From Ciona savignyi (taxonomy: Eukaryota; Chordata; Ascidiacea; Phlebobranchia; Cionidae), in the NCBI GenBank assembly GCA_000149265.1, contig CH003080.1:67062-131061 (forward strand): DNA of 64,000 nt, written 5' to 3'. Made by a program: the position numbers and the translations under genes. Positions 53,101 to 64,000 of the stretch are shown piece by piece. The notes beneath the pieces are model-generated. The model saw nothing but the letters and a program-made list of their open reading frames with translations. It had not been told where the DNA came from and made no database searches. Each line of letters starts with the position of its first letter. The first letter of the stretch is position 1.

Positions 53101-56100
53101 GTCGTTTGAGACCAAAATGTTAAAAAAAAAACGAGTTTTAAATTCGGTTGTCTTTAATAAACTTCGACAAAGGCTTGTTGTTGGCGTTCTTTCATTAATT
53201 GACGCAGAGTTTTTTTTGATCCGTTACGCGAAATCACGCCCGTTGCTGATTATAGAAAATGATACGGATTCCGTGAACGCTACGCCTGAAGCGGCTGACA
53301 GGGTTTGGTTTAATGAAGGCGGACCTTAGTGTCTTAGATCTTGTGGTCTGTCGCTTAATATACAACTATGCTGATCGTGGCACTTACGGTTAGGTTGCGT
53401 TCATTGAACGATAACCAAGCCAAGTCCGCCGATTGGCTGCGAAATCCACTTTTAGCTTAAATAACATCGGTAGCACTTACGGTTATGTTGGATGAATTCC
53501 CGCTTCTACGTTCCCGGATAAGAGTCACGGTAGCTTTGCTGGCAAACCATTGATCGTGAATAGCTCCAGATCGTAGGATCGAATGCCATCCATGGCTTTT
53601 ATTTCTGCTACCGGTACGATATATGGGCCACAACCATGTTTGCCATCTTTTCCACTTTACCGTGTAAGGTAAATAGATCCGCTTCGTTTCTGATTATATA
53701 TATGGGGAAGTTTTGGTGAGAGTGAAATATCAACAATTTGCATTATTTTTTGTTGCCTGGAGATTTAAAATGTCGCATAAGGACAAACTATATTTTTATT
53801 TTCCAACTACCCAACTATTAATCTAATTCTTCCCGGTGATCGCGTTGCTTCGAGTGTTTGCCAACGGTTTTGCACAAAAGAACTTTCGTATAAATCGATT
53901 TCTCAGAAATTCGACGTTTCCAAAAAATAACTACGTCACGGTTAACTGGCGACGTGATAAGTTTAAACATTTGGGCAGTTGCAAAACTGTTAAGAGAAAA
54001 AACCAAATTTTTAAAAACTGTTTGCATAAAGCGACCCTGATGGGACTCGAACCCACAATCTTCAGCTCCGGAGGCTGACGCCTTATCCATTAGGCCACAG
54101 GGTCGGTCGCGATTCATCGTGCGAATGAAAGCTTATACAAGGCGCCAGTACATCGCCGCGCGCTGGTTTTCTACAAACGTTTCTTCATATTTAAGTAGTT
54201 TTAAACTATATTTTGTAAAATTTATTATTTTAATATCCATAAATATGTTGTTTTGTCCAGAACACCAGCGCAGTGTCCAAGTGTTGTATCTCTGCTGTCT
54301 GAAAGCTACAATCCTCATGTGAGATATGGTGCTGCAGTTGCTCTTGGTATTGCATGTGCAGGCACTGGCAATAAGGTGGTTATATGTTTAGTTTTGTAAT
54401 GAGAAATTAGTATAATAAAAAATTCAAATGATATTGTATTAGCATTTGTGTCTGAATATAAAGGTACACATTTATTAAAAGTTACATTTTACCCGCTTCT
54501 TTGGCACTTTTCTTCCACATTTGACTATGCTCACAAGAGTAAGATATTGAATTCATTATGAAGCTATACATGCCTTAATGTTTATTGGAATATTTGTTCC
54601 CCAAGAGGTATTGTTGTGCTCTGCCATTAAAGAAATTTCGATTTTGCAACCTTATACACAAAGATTATATTTTCAGGACGCATTGAATTTGTTGGAGCCG
54701 CTCACTAGTGATTCAATCAACTACGTTCGACAAGGTTCACTGATTGCATCTGCCATGATACTTATACAACACACTGAGGCTACCTGTCCCAAGGTATTTT
54801 ATATGTAGCCCAGTTTAATTAATTAAATTTAACTTCATTGCTAAACTATTAGTAATATTTTTAACTATTCATATTATAGAATTCTTTTCCATGCTTTTTG
54901 TATTCTTTATTGCTAACGTTTTAATAAGGTTTAGTCTGGAGGTTAGGCATAGTTGCCTTACTAGAACGGTTCCTACTTGGATTTCTTTCCTTACAACTAA
55001 CTTTGCAAGTATCTATGTTTCTCGGGGCAATACACTTTCTATTTTTACTTTGAACCAGGAAATTGAAATGGATCGGTTAAAATTTGCTGTAATATCAACT
55101 AATAAACTTCCTCATGTATTCTGATCGCATGGTATTCTGATTTATTATAAACCTTACTCAAAAAGATAAATGTAGTAACTTAGTCTCATACATTAGGTTT
55201 TGTTATGGTGTGGTTTAGGATGAAATCTTGATTAAAATGAAAATTTTAAAGTTGCATGTTTGTATATTTAAGGTGAAGCAGTTCAAGGAACTGTACAAGA
55301 AGGTGATCACTGATAAGCATGAGGATGTCATGGCCAAATATGGAGCCATATTATCTCAAGGAATTATTGATGCAGGTATTTACATCAATATTAAATGTGA
55401 AGCTGCTTTAAAGAGAATGGAGATTTAAGATTACATGTAAAGTCTGGTATACAGTCCAGATTTTAAGATTCTATTGCAGCCTCTACTTTGCTGCTAAGAG
55501 AACGATTATGGGCTCCATTACCCTTAGCAGCAAAGTTTTTTTTTTCTTTGTATGTGTACCTTCATACATCTACACTATAGGTTTGAGTTAATGAGGTAAC
55601 TCTGAATCTGAGATTTAAGAAAATCTGTACAAATTTAAATATTTCTATGACGCTAACAAATGTGTTAAATCTGGTAATATAACAAACTGCATTTATGACG
55701 CCACTAAAAATATAATAGCATTCGGACACCCATGTGAAAAAAAAACGGTCGCATTGATGATTCATCTTTTTTATTTCCCATTTGTGCCAGATGAATAGAA
55801 AACAGTCATGGTGCACACGTTAATTATATTTTGTACTGGTATAAGTAATGTTATACTCGCGCGGCGTGCGGAACGCGAACAAGTACGCAAGTATTACTCG
55901 AGTTTCTCGCGCGAGTTTTTGGCCCGTCAAATATTAATCAGCTGGTACTAAAATAGTTTTGGCAACCTGACTGTGTATAAGGTAGTTTTAAGTTTGTGGT
56001 GCAATTAGTAGTTATTTTTTTACCCCGTAGATAAACATGAGAATCCTTCCGTAATGTTTACTTCTACAGGTGGACGAAATGTTACATTATCCCTGCAATC

Positions 56101-58131
56101 CCGCACTGGACATGTGAACATGGCATCTGTGGTTGGAATGCTGGTTTTCAACCAGTACTGGTACTGGTTCCCACATGCACACTTTCTATCTCTTACATTC
56201 ACTCCATCTGCTATCATAGGCCTCAACTCTGATCTTAAGGTGAGATCACGTCTTGTCAGGTAGATCTCTTCATTGGCATGTCAGGCGTTGGTCAAAGGTG
56301 GTTGAACGTCGCCTGAAATTAGTAGAATTATTAGTTTATAAAAAAATTAAAACATCTGGATCATTGCAACACTCTGCACAGCCCTGGACAATATAAGAGT
56401 GTTCTGTTGGTACCGTCCACTGCGTTTTCCAAAGTTTCCTGGACAGTATCCCATTCTCTGATCGGTAACCTTTTGATTACTGGGTTTTTTCTAACAGTGT
56501 TTTATAACTTCAGATGCCAAAAATGGAGTTTCATTCGAATGCAAAGCCGAGCACCTTTGCATACCCTGCACCACTGGAAGAAAAGCGTGGAAGGGAAGCA
56601 GAGAAAGTTGAAACGGCTGTTCTCTCAACCACTGCTAAGCAGAAGGCAAAAGAGAAGAAAGAAAAGAAGAAGGCTGCTACTACTGGCGCTGCTAATGAGG
56701 GGGAGAAAATGGAAGTTTCATCGGTCAGTTGCAACACATTTTTTAAAGATGTTAAACTTCTTTGCAATAAAAAATTAGGATAAACTATCACATTTCAGGA
56801 ACCACCAAAGAAGGTTGATGTTAAAAAGGAGGAAACTGCAGTTGAAATGGATACTGATCAGGTACTCTGCTAATTACGAGTCACTTATTTTTTTATTGTT
56901 TATGGTTATTGATTGTGCGTTCCGTTGGCCACTTTGTCACGGCAAAACAATAAACGACGATTGTTAAATGAAATTTATTTGACCAAAACGAATTATGTAA
57001 GACTACATGGTATGACTTTTGTATGGTAGCGGAATTTTTTCTGCTCACGTCAGCATGACGGGATATGTTACCTTCTTTCCTAATTTTTATGATGTTTTTA
57101 AATTCTCTAACTGCTTATTAAAAAAAATAATATATGTATATCTTATCATTCTATGCATTATGCCATTAACTCGAAATATCACTGACTAGGTTAAAGAAGA
57201 GAAAGAAAAAGAAGAGGCGACATTCGAGATGATCAACAACCCGTGTCGTGCCATTCTTCCACAGCTGAAACTGATTTCTCTCACAGAGGATTCCAGATAT
57301 GCGCCACTAAAACCTGTTCGTTGTTTTACTTCCGACAATACTCTATATGGCATTTACCTGCCGCTTAAGTAGGCTTGCTAACATGTTTTGTCATTAACGA
57401 TCAGTGTAGTTAGAATATGTAATTTGGAATTACGCTAAACACTTACCAATCTGATTACTATATTCGTAAACGCTGAAGATTTCAGCCATTATAAAAGAAC
57501 GTAGCTACATTGTTATTTTACAGCCGTAACCGTAAAGTAATAATCATTCGTATTGCCATTTGATAAACGGTGACAAATTTCGCAACTAGCTCGACGTTCA
57601 ACAGTGTGATGATCATATGAGCTTCAACAGCAAATAATTTAATGTTCTAACCTCCTATTGCTTTGCACTCAGATAACAAGTGGTGGAATCATCTTACTTA
57701 AGGACAAACAAGCTGGTGAACCAGAGCAACTGCTGGAACCAGTTGCAGGTAACGTTACTTGGTACTCGTTTTTTTTGCAATTTGTACATGTTTTAATTCC
57801 CTAGATATTAGATAGTTTGTTATTTAAATATCAGTTCTGGCGGTGTTGTAGTGCTTAAGTGTCCTTGATTGTAGGGATTTTTATTTGAAATTTTACAACT
57901 CTGTTTGGAAGAGCCCTCTAAATTTGTTTCAGTTGAATATATATGGTATATATGTTTGATTCTCTATCGCGGGAATGCCGAGCATTTATTGGCATCAATT
58001 TCCACAATACCTTGGTAAACTCCCACCAAGTTACTCTGTTAACCTCCATCGCAGCTGGAGGACCGAAGAAAGAGGAAAATGACGAGGAAGACGAACCTCC
58101 TCCCCCGGAGCCGTTCGAGTTCACCGAGTGA
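41166..58131 (+). CDS. PSMD1: 26S proteasome non-ATPase regulatory subunit 1 (Rpn2), copy 2, 24 exons
   Basis: Complete second copy; every exon has the same length as in copy 1. Exons: 41166-41184, 41799-41916, 42218-42387, 42461-42657, 42898-43134, 43397-43543, 43930-44076, 44782-44864, 44937-45027, 45293-45457, 46555-46615, 46919-47008, 47324-47421, 48005-48160, 48448-48512, 54261-54375, 54677-54793, 55273-55375, 56070-56239, 56514-56723, 56799-56861, 57190-57315, 57673-57748, 58055-58131. No frameshift or premature stop is seen. Against copy 1 I count three amino-acid changes (K138N, I480V, D847E) among many silent ones, so both copies have been under strong purifying selection. The unusual exon 22 donor (GTTCGT) is conserved. 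As in copy 1, intron 15 contains the antisense GPCR and tRNA-Arg. Confidence 0.96.
41276..41539. repeat. Inverted-repeat element with 9-bp subrepeats, copy 2
   Basis: Counterpart of 4225-4497, shorter by one 9-bp unit in the left arm (GGAGCGCTTGGATCGCTTGG against GGACCGCTTGGAGCGCTTGG plus another unit). It lies in PSMD1 intron 1, 91 nt after the first exon. Confidence 0.75.
49521..51884 (-). CDS. 5-HT2-like serotonin receptor (class A GPCR), copy 2
   Basis: Second intact copy of the nested receptor. Exons on the minus strand: 51884-51677, 51087-50842, 50784-50340, 50281-50155, 50106-49988, 49836-49521; 1461 nt, 486 aa. All transmembrane signatures (Asp in TM3, DRY, WCPFF, NPxxY, the ECL2 cysteine) match copy 1. 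I count only three substitutions, all in intracellular loop 3 (M/T, E/D and I/V), and the 105-residue C-terminal exon is unchanged. Several splice sites are stronger here than in copy 1 (donor A|GTGAGT after exon 1, acceptor GGCAG before exon 6), which confirms the exon model. It lies antisense in PSMD1 intron 15. Confidence 0.9.
51885..54031. other. Noncoding part of PSMD1 intron 15, copy 2
   Basis: Counterpart of 15727-17832 with small indels. No conserved ORF is seen. It carries an extra ~46 bp (about 53510-53556) relative to copy 1. Confidence 0.5.
54032..54104 (-). tRNA. tRNA-Arg (anticodon CCG), copy 2
   Basis: Identical 73-nt tRNA sequence to the copy 1 gene, at the same place in PSMD1 intron 15, with the same downstream T-runs on the minus strand. 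The tRNA body is unchanged while the flanks differ at several sites. Confidence 0.96.
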
Positions 58132-58166
58132 ATATATCACCTGTACAGCTGGATGTTTATGTAACA

Positions 58167-58172
58167 AATAAA
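58167..58172 (+). terminator. PSMD1 polyadenylation signal, copy 2
   Basis: AATAAA 36 nt after the stop codon, as in copy 1. Confidence 0.8.
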
Positions 58173-60573
58173 ATTGTTTGTCAGTCAAACTGCCTGCTTC
58201 CTTTCAACTGTTCAAAACACAATATTACAAATGCCTGCTTAAGGTACCATATCGCGCATTTCGTTGATAGCAATGACGATATTGGTTTACATGCCGTCAT
58301 AATGACTGCTGGTGCTCTAGCGTGGGATCAAATTTTGTAATTTAATTTTGGATAACCTGGTTTGGTTTTGAACCAAATAGTATTAACCTGTGATTCAATA
58401 TTTAGGGCATTTATATCTACAAAATATGTATAAGGATAGCTTATTTAGGTTTGTTTGTTTCTCTGCGAATGGGAAAACAAAGGGGTCGTTAACACAAGGG
58501 CAATGGTCAGATCACCTCGCGCCCACTGTCGAGTTACTGGAGCTATTTCGGTGTGTTGTGTAGGATTGAGACATTCCTTGAATTAGGTATAACTCATTAC
58601 ATGATATCAATTAGGTGGAACTAAGTTGGATTGTCCATTGTACCCATACATGGTATATTCCATACAATGTAGTTTAAAGGGATACCTTTTAACGTTGTAT
58701 GAAGAAGCTTAATATTTATTACGTTTTACGATGTTGGATGGTTTATATGCTACAGTGGAATTACCAAAGCTTGAGTGTATCATTGTGCTGGTAACCGGGG
58801 AAATAAAATCGATAATCAACGCGCGCTTGAAATAGGCCAATAATTACTAAGCTTGCATCTTGTATACCAGAGCAAGAGGGAGTTGAGAAAGCTAGCAAGA
58901 TAAGAAAAGTATTTTTGAATTTTTTAAACGATGTATTGATTGATAATCGGGTAATATCGCGCCAAATATAACAAAAGTGATGATAGGCACTTTAAATCTG
59001 TTAAATCTTTAACTGTCCTAAGACTAAGTCTGTATAATTTCAATATAAATATTTATTTATAATAAATGAAGAATGCCCTGTTAACTTTAATAGTTCTCGG
59101 TATAGAACTATCCAGACAAATAATCGCGCGAATAAAATAAAGTAAAACAGCTACATTCCTTTACAGTCGAAATACGATGGTAACACAGTCAGTCAATCGG
59201 TTTTGTGTGGTTGTTACTTGTTAGGAACATGTTTATTGCGATGTATAATCCTTAATTCTAAATGCGATGTATAATCCTTAATTGTAAAATAAAAAAATCT
59301 AAAAAAATCTTCTAACAATTGGTACATTCTATAGGAACTGCGCCAAACTGAATAATTGTTACAAGTAAGGAGATATTGCTGACTAAGATTCCGCCCATTC
59401 TTAGCTCAATTGCGCTTCATAAATAATGAATCGAGGCCGCTTAAATTGAAATACGATCGTCTTTGTTCACTGAACGCTTGTTCGGACATATTATTACGTA
59501 TGAATAGTTAAATGGCGCAGAATTGGTCATGTATTCGAAAACGTAACAATCGAAGTCATGATCAAAGTCCACAATGAAAGTCATGTAAGGGCGCATAAGA
59601 ATGGATGTGCAGGATTAACAAGAAGCGAGATTAAAAGTTGCTGACTTGGGCCTATTATTACACTAAGTATAAATCTCATTTACGATACGATGTGTTCCAT
59701 CTGTTATCGATTCTCGCTCCCGGCAGTGCATCATTCGTATGCAAGGGATTACCAAGTGTGTTAGAGATTACCCCGACAGCAAATCAGCACTTAGTTTTTG
59801 CAGACATCGTACAAAATCACTAGGCATTATATATTGCATCATATGCGCAAACTAGAAGCACTTTTTTCTTTACAGCTCTAAGTGTCTCGTTTTTGTGCAA
59901 TTTAAAATTTAATGGTTTTACTATTTGCCTGGCGTTTGTAACAGCATAAAGTCAAAATTGTTGAGTTGGTTTGTTGTTAAACAGCACAGGATTTATATCG
60001 TTTAAGGTAGCTAGTTTGTTTCAGTATTGTTGAGTATTCATATAGTAACTACCTTCTTTAGACTGAGGCATATCCAATAATTTAACGTTTATAGGAAGTG
60101 GTTGAATCGTAGTTCTGTCATTTATTTTCACTGACCAAGTAAACATAATTACTTTATTAAAACAGACTACAAGCTTAAGCATAAAGATTGTACTGAAACC
60201 TTGAAAAGTGTGCGCTAATCTGTTTATCGGAAAAATCGTTTCGAAGTTAGTCATCCATAACTGAGTGATCTCATATCTCCTGGGATCTTCATGGAATCCT
60301 CACTGTGATATTTCAATCCTCGGTTCATATCGAATCGCAAACATAGTGGAGTTAGAGGCTTGATATGCCTCACATTCTTCGACACTTCCTGCTAAGTGTG
60401 CCCCAGCATATGCCTTTTGTGTGTCCTTGCCGTCGTGGATTGACGTTACGAGCTCCTGATGAAGGTAATGCATTGTTCTCCCTTCCCACAATAACTCTTT
60501 CACATCGTTTATATCCAACGTGTGAGGTCATTTTATAGGACTTGTAGATTACATTATTAATCTGCACATTGTG
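58173..60573. other. Intergenic region downstream of PSMD1 copy 2
   Basis: Noncoding counterpart of 21892-24308. It includes the shared SINE remnant (58432-58577) and the low-divergence blocks at about 58682-58915, 59385-59865 and 60117-60482. I see no supported gene. Confidence 0.55.
58432..58577 (-). mobile_element. SINE remnant, copy 2
   Basis: Counterpart of 22147-22292 with a few substitutions (CACAAGGGCAATGGTCAGAT, TCACCTCGCGCCCA). It is an ancestral insertion shared by both copies. Confidence 0.7.
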
Positions 60574-60867
60574 CGGCCCGTTGGTCTAACGGTTAAGTGC
60601 GTCGCCTTTCAATCGAAAGGTTGCAGGTGCGAAACTGATCGCTAGCTAGTCGGTTGTGTCTTTGGGCAAGGCACTTTACGGACATTGCCTGAACCCAGCG
60701 GATTAATGGGTTCTACCAAATTGAAGGAACGTTTCTATCATATACAACACACTGCAATAGCTCCGATAACCCGACGATGGGCGCGAGGTGATCTGACGAT
60801 TGCCCGTGTGTTAACCCCCTTGGTTTTCCCATTCACGCGGATAAAGATGAATATCCTATCCTATCCT
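60574..60867 (+). mobile_element. Intact tRNA-derived SINE with target site duplication, copy 2 only
   Basis: The best-preserved SINE in the window. The head is tRNA-like: GGCCCGTTGGTCTAACGGTT (A box), an anticodon-like stem CCTTT/AAAGG, and GGTTGCAGGTGCGAAACT (B box). The body has CGCTAGCTAGTCGGTTGTGT, GGGCAAGGCACTTTACGGA, CCCGACGATGGGCGCGAGG and TGATCTGACGATTGCCCGTG. The tail is a short run of TATCC repeats. ATTGTG flanks both ends (60568-60573 and 60868-60873). Copy 1 at 24303-24308 has one ATTGTG and no insert, which is an empty site. It is presumably mobilised by a partner LINE, which I do not see here. Confidence 0.9.
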
Positions 60868-60873
60868 ATTGTG

Positions 60874-63800
60874 TCCAATTACCTCATTAACAACGAAGCA
60901 TTTTAGTTACACGCAGAGACAAAAAAAGCTTAGTTCTCACAACAACGAAAATTATTAATGTTTACACAAAAATTTTTGAACAGATCAATAGACAAGGCGA
61001 AATTGCTACTAATGTTGAACGTCAGTTCATTTAAGACTTACACTTAGCAACCTTGCCCCGTTCCGAAATTGCCTTTTTTAGGCTCTTTTTGACCTCGTGG
61101 TTTTTATAAGCATTTCCAGTGGAGGTTCCGCTTTTCTTTATTCGCAACTATAAGTCACTTAAGACACGGTCAATCAGATACAAGTTAACATGTTATCTAT
61201 TTTGAATGGTCATATTCATAATTGGTTCGTTTATGCATTGTGGTAGAATATATAGTAAACAAATTGATGCCATAGAAAACATATAACTGGTTTCAAGAGT
61301 CAAACTCTGTCTGTCGTAGAATTTAGCACTGGTGCTGTCAAGTTTAGCTGTTAAATGCTAGTTAATCTCGTTTCCAGAAAACAAAAGTTTTAAGACAATG
61401 TGAAATTAGGGAGTACGATGGATGAAAAGGATTTTAGGATATTCATGTTGTATCTCCGTGAATAGAGAAAAGGGGGGCGTTATCACATGTACAACCAACA
61501 GATCACCTCGCGCCACCTATCGGGTGACCGGAGCTATTGCACCGTGTTGTATGTATCCAAACAGCCATTAGGTTTAGACGTCATTTTCTCTCCCTGTTCG
61601 GGCACAAAAAATACAACACACCAGACTATAATCTGTTGGACTCAACTTCACAGCTAAATAAGAACACCGACGCGCAGGCTAGCACATGATGCTTTCAGTC
61701 ATAAAAACATTGGAGAATGACCACTATTGTTACTCAGCAAAACATTCATTTAAATTCCATGACTAAGCGAGCGCCACATGTCATTTCCGACCGAACGGGT
61801 CTAATATGTGGTTATACGCCATCTTAAAAGATTTAAAATAATATGAATTGGATGTGCAGTGATAATCATTAAGGGGAGTACTGGATCAATACAAATCAAA
61901 AAAGAATTTCGATATGAACAAAATGGAAGTAAAACCATATAGTCACAACCACGTGTTAACCATCACCATTTAAAAAAAAACTCTTGAGTGTACGCTATAT
62001 TTTTCTGCACGCCGAAACGATCGGGTTTCCATGCTACCTCATCACCCTTGGTATATCTTACATAGAGTGTATATTTCACGTTTGTTTCTGCAAGCATAAA
62101 CTAATGGGTTCCCGAGTAACCAATTCAATCTAGTCATTTATATTTTCTATGGAATTTGCCCCTGTAGTTTCAACCCATATTAGCTAATACCACTGGAACA
62201 TCTAACTCGATTGAACATTTTCTTCTTATTATATAAAGCGTAAATGTGACTAATCAGTAGTTTCAGGGGAACTTAATAAATGGGGATTTACCCGAAAGAG
62301 GGTAAAGATAGATTTGGAGCATACACATATTTTTTGCTCGTATTTAAATTCTATATACACATTGTTCGTACAATCGAGTTAAAACTCATGACATGTCAGA
62401 AAAAATTATAGATGTGCAGAGGTCAATGTGGGAAATGAGAACCAATAAGGATTTATTGCAGTGTTATTAGGACCGAGATTTTAAAAGAACGTTTTAAAGA
62501 AAAGATTTTGGGGAATATGTAACGGGTATTTTTAGGCTTAGGGGAAATCAGGTTTAAGGTTTCAGGAATGTTAGCTACGATGGTCTAAATGTTTTATCTG
62601 AATTGTGGTATATACGAATATACCCCAACGGAATACCAGACAGTCAAAAGATTTAACGTAATCTGAAAAAATAAGGCTAACCGGCATAGTTTTTAACCAG
62701 CGTTTAGGCAGTAAATGATAGTTAATGACTTACACAATTGTAATATGAATGAATGAATGAATATACACGTCTTTTAGTAAACATCGAAAAACTTTGGATT
62801 GGTAACTAAGGTACCCATCCGTTTCTGCTTGCATAAATATATAGCATACAAAAATGTTTTTACAAATTCTCGTTGTTAAAAACGTGGCTGACATTGTCTA
62901 GTTGTATTTGATGTTCAATTGTTGTATTTCTTTTTCAAAAGCTTTCCTGAAAGAATGTAATTAAGGTGGAAGTTTTGTCACCCGTGCCAATCGTCTATCG
63001 TTTTAGCATTGATTATTATACTTCAAGATACAGTAATAAAGTAAACTTCTTTTGGCCAAACGCGTCTAAGATTTTGTATTACTATATCTCTTTTAGATCT
63101 GGCAATAATTGAAAGATGTTGAGTCGATATACCCATTTACCCTTTGACCTGCTGTAGGAACCACTGTTCCAACATTTTATCATCTTTTTTTTGCTTTAAG
63201 TGTTTAAAAAAAAAATTAAACAACTTCTATTTTAATGAATAAAACACACATCATTTTTTTGGCAGCGAGCTACTTTATTATTTAGAAAACAATATAAAAG
63301 GGTTATTATAAACTGTAGGGCAAATGTCCTACTTCAACAGCCCATTATTATCATGCCCACATTCAAACATATAGGTAAAGAGTATAGATTTACATCACAA
63401 TTTGATTAAATATTTATACAGTGCTAGAAAAAGGCGGTAAATATAAGCTACGCGGACACTTTACGCAGTGTTACGCGGACAGTTTACGACCAAATACACT
63501 TTTCTAGTACTGTCCATCTGTTACCTTTAGGGCTGTTGTGGAAACAATAAACATTTTGTTTATTCTTTGGTCCTACTTTACTTATTGTACTTGCAAAACG
63601 ATCTTGTGGATTGGGCCACACTATACATCTGTGACATGGAACTTTTCAGTGTCATTTCATGTAGTTGATGTACGGCAAATACTGGTTGGCGCTTAATTCT
63701 AAAAGTAGATTTCATGCGATGTAACTAGCTTGATTGCATTAAAATCCGAGGTGGTGTTTTTGTTTCACCACTTGATGGAGAATGTTAATTACAAATATCA

Positions 63801-64000
63801 CACATTCGTGACAAAGGTAGTTGCGTGTATACTAGTGTTTGTCGTAATAAACATTACATATTAATAATGATTAAAATAGCCTTTCAGTGGTTAACATTAA
63901 TGGGTATATAATATCACACCTGGTACCAGGTATTCTTCCCTAAGCAGATCGGTTCTTTTTTCTATTTCCACAAATTTCAATATTTTAAATCGGAATAAGC
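60874..64000. other. Intergenic remainder of copy 2
   Basis: Counterpart of 24309-27723. It contains the shared SINE remnant at about 61426-61556 and no gene I can support. The FGF and fucosyltransferase-like genes would be expected just beyond the window end if the duplication continues. Confidence 0.5.
61426..61556 (-). mobile_element. SINE remnant, copy 2
   Basis: Counterpart of 24905-25050; reverse-strand SINE 3' half (CAACAGATCACCTCGCGCC, GTGACCGGAGCTATTGCA). Confidence 0.65.

Larger units (their letters stand above)
40911..64000. repeat. Copy 2 of the duplicated segment (partner 3860-27723), runs off the window end
   Basis: Colinear with 3860-27723. The sequence switches abruptly from unrelated upstream DNA to the shared segment at about 40911. 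The last bases, CGGAATAAGC, correspond to 27714-27723. Relative to copy 1 it lacks the 878-bp piggyBac-type element and a 212-bp block, and has an extra SINE (60574-60867), a ~46-bp insertion near 53510, and many small indels and substitutions. Confidence 0.97.

Overview
This is AT-rich, intron-rich animal DNA. I read it as a tunicate genome, most likely a Ciona-type ascidian. The reasons are compact multi-exon genes with chordate-type homologues (PSMD1, a 5-HT2-like receptor, an FGF11-14-type FGF), a tRNA-derived SINE family, many short inverted-repeat elements, and two copies of one locus that differ at a few percent of noncoding sites. The species is an inference; the gene identities are much firmer.

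Layout. Positions 1-3860 are repeats: two arrays of a ~190-bp unit in opposite orientation (a foldback-like structure), a hAT-type MITE with an exact 8-bp target duplication inside the second array, and a SINE remnant. Positions 3860-27723 are copy 1 of a large duplicated segment. It holds a complete 24-exon PSMD1 gene (26S proteasome subunit Rpn2), with a 6-exon serotonin-receptor-like GPCR and a tRNA-Arg(CCG) nested antisense in intron 15, followed by ~6 kb of noncoding sequence. Positions 28724-31010 hold an intracellular FGF (FHF) with two candidate first exons. Positions 31648-37157 hold, on the opposite strand and tail-to-tail with the FGF, an O-fucosyltransferase-like gene whose 5' end runs into a 100-N gap (37158-37257). 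Positions 37258-40910 are noncoding repeat-rich DNA. Positions 40911-64000 are copy 2 of the segment, again with intact PSMD1, GPCR and tRNA; it continues past the window end.

Both PSMD1 copies have identical exon lengths (2901 nt, 966 aa), and I count only three amino-acid differences. The introns differ by substitutions and by clean transposon presence/absence: a piggyBac-like MITE only in copy 1 and a SINE only in copy 2. The N gap lies between the copies. The simplest reading is that two divergent haplotypes were scaffolded one after the other; a recent true tandem duplication is the alternative.

The genes belong to unrelated pathways (protein turnover, neuromodulator signalling, sodium-channel modulation, glycosylation), so the window is a chromosomal neighbourhood, not a functional cluster. 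I saw no viral or prokaryotic system. The most unusual structures are the foldback array, the copy-specific transposon insertions, the unassigned fucosyltransferase-like gene and several noncoding blocks that hardly differ between the two copies.
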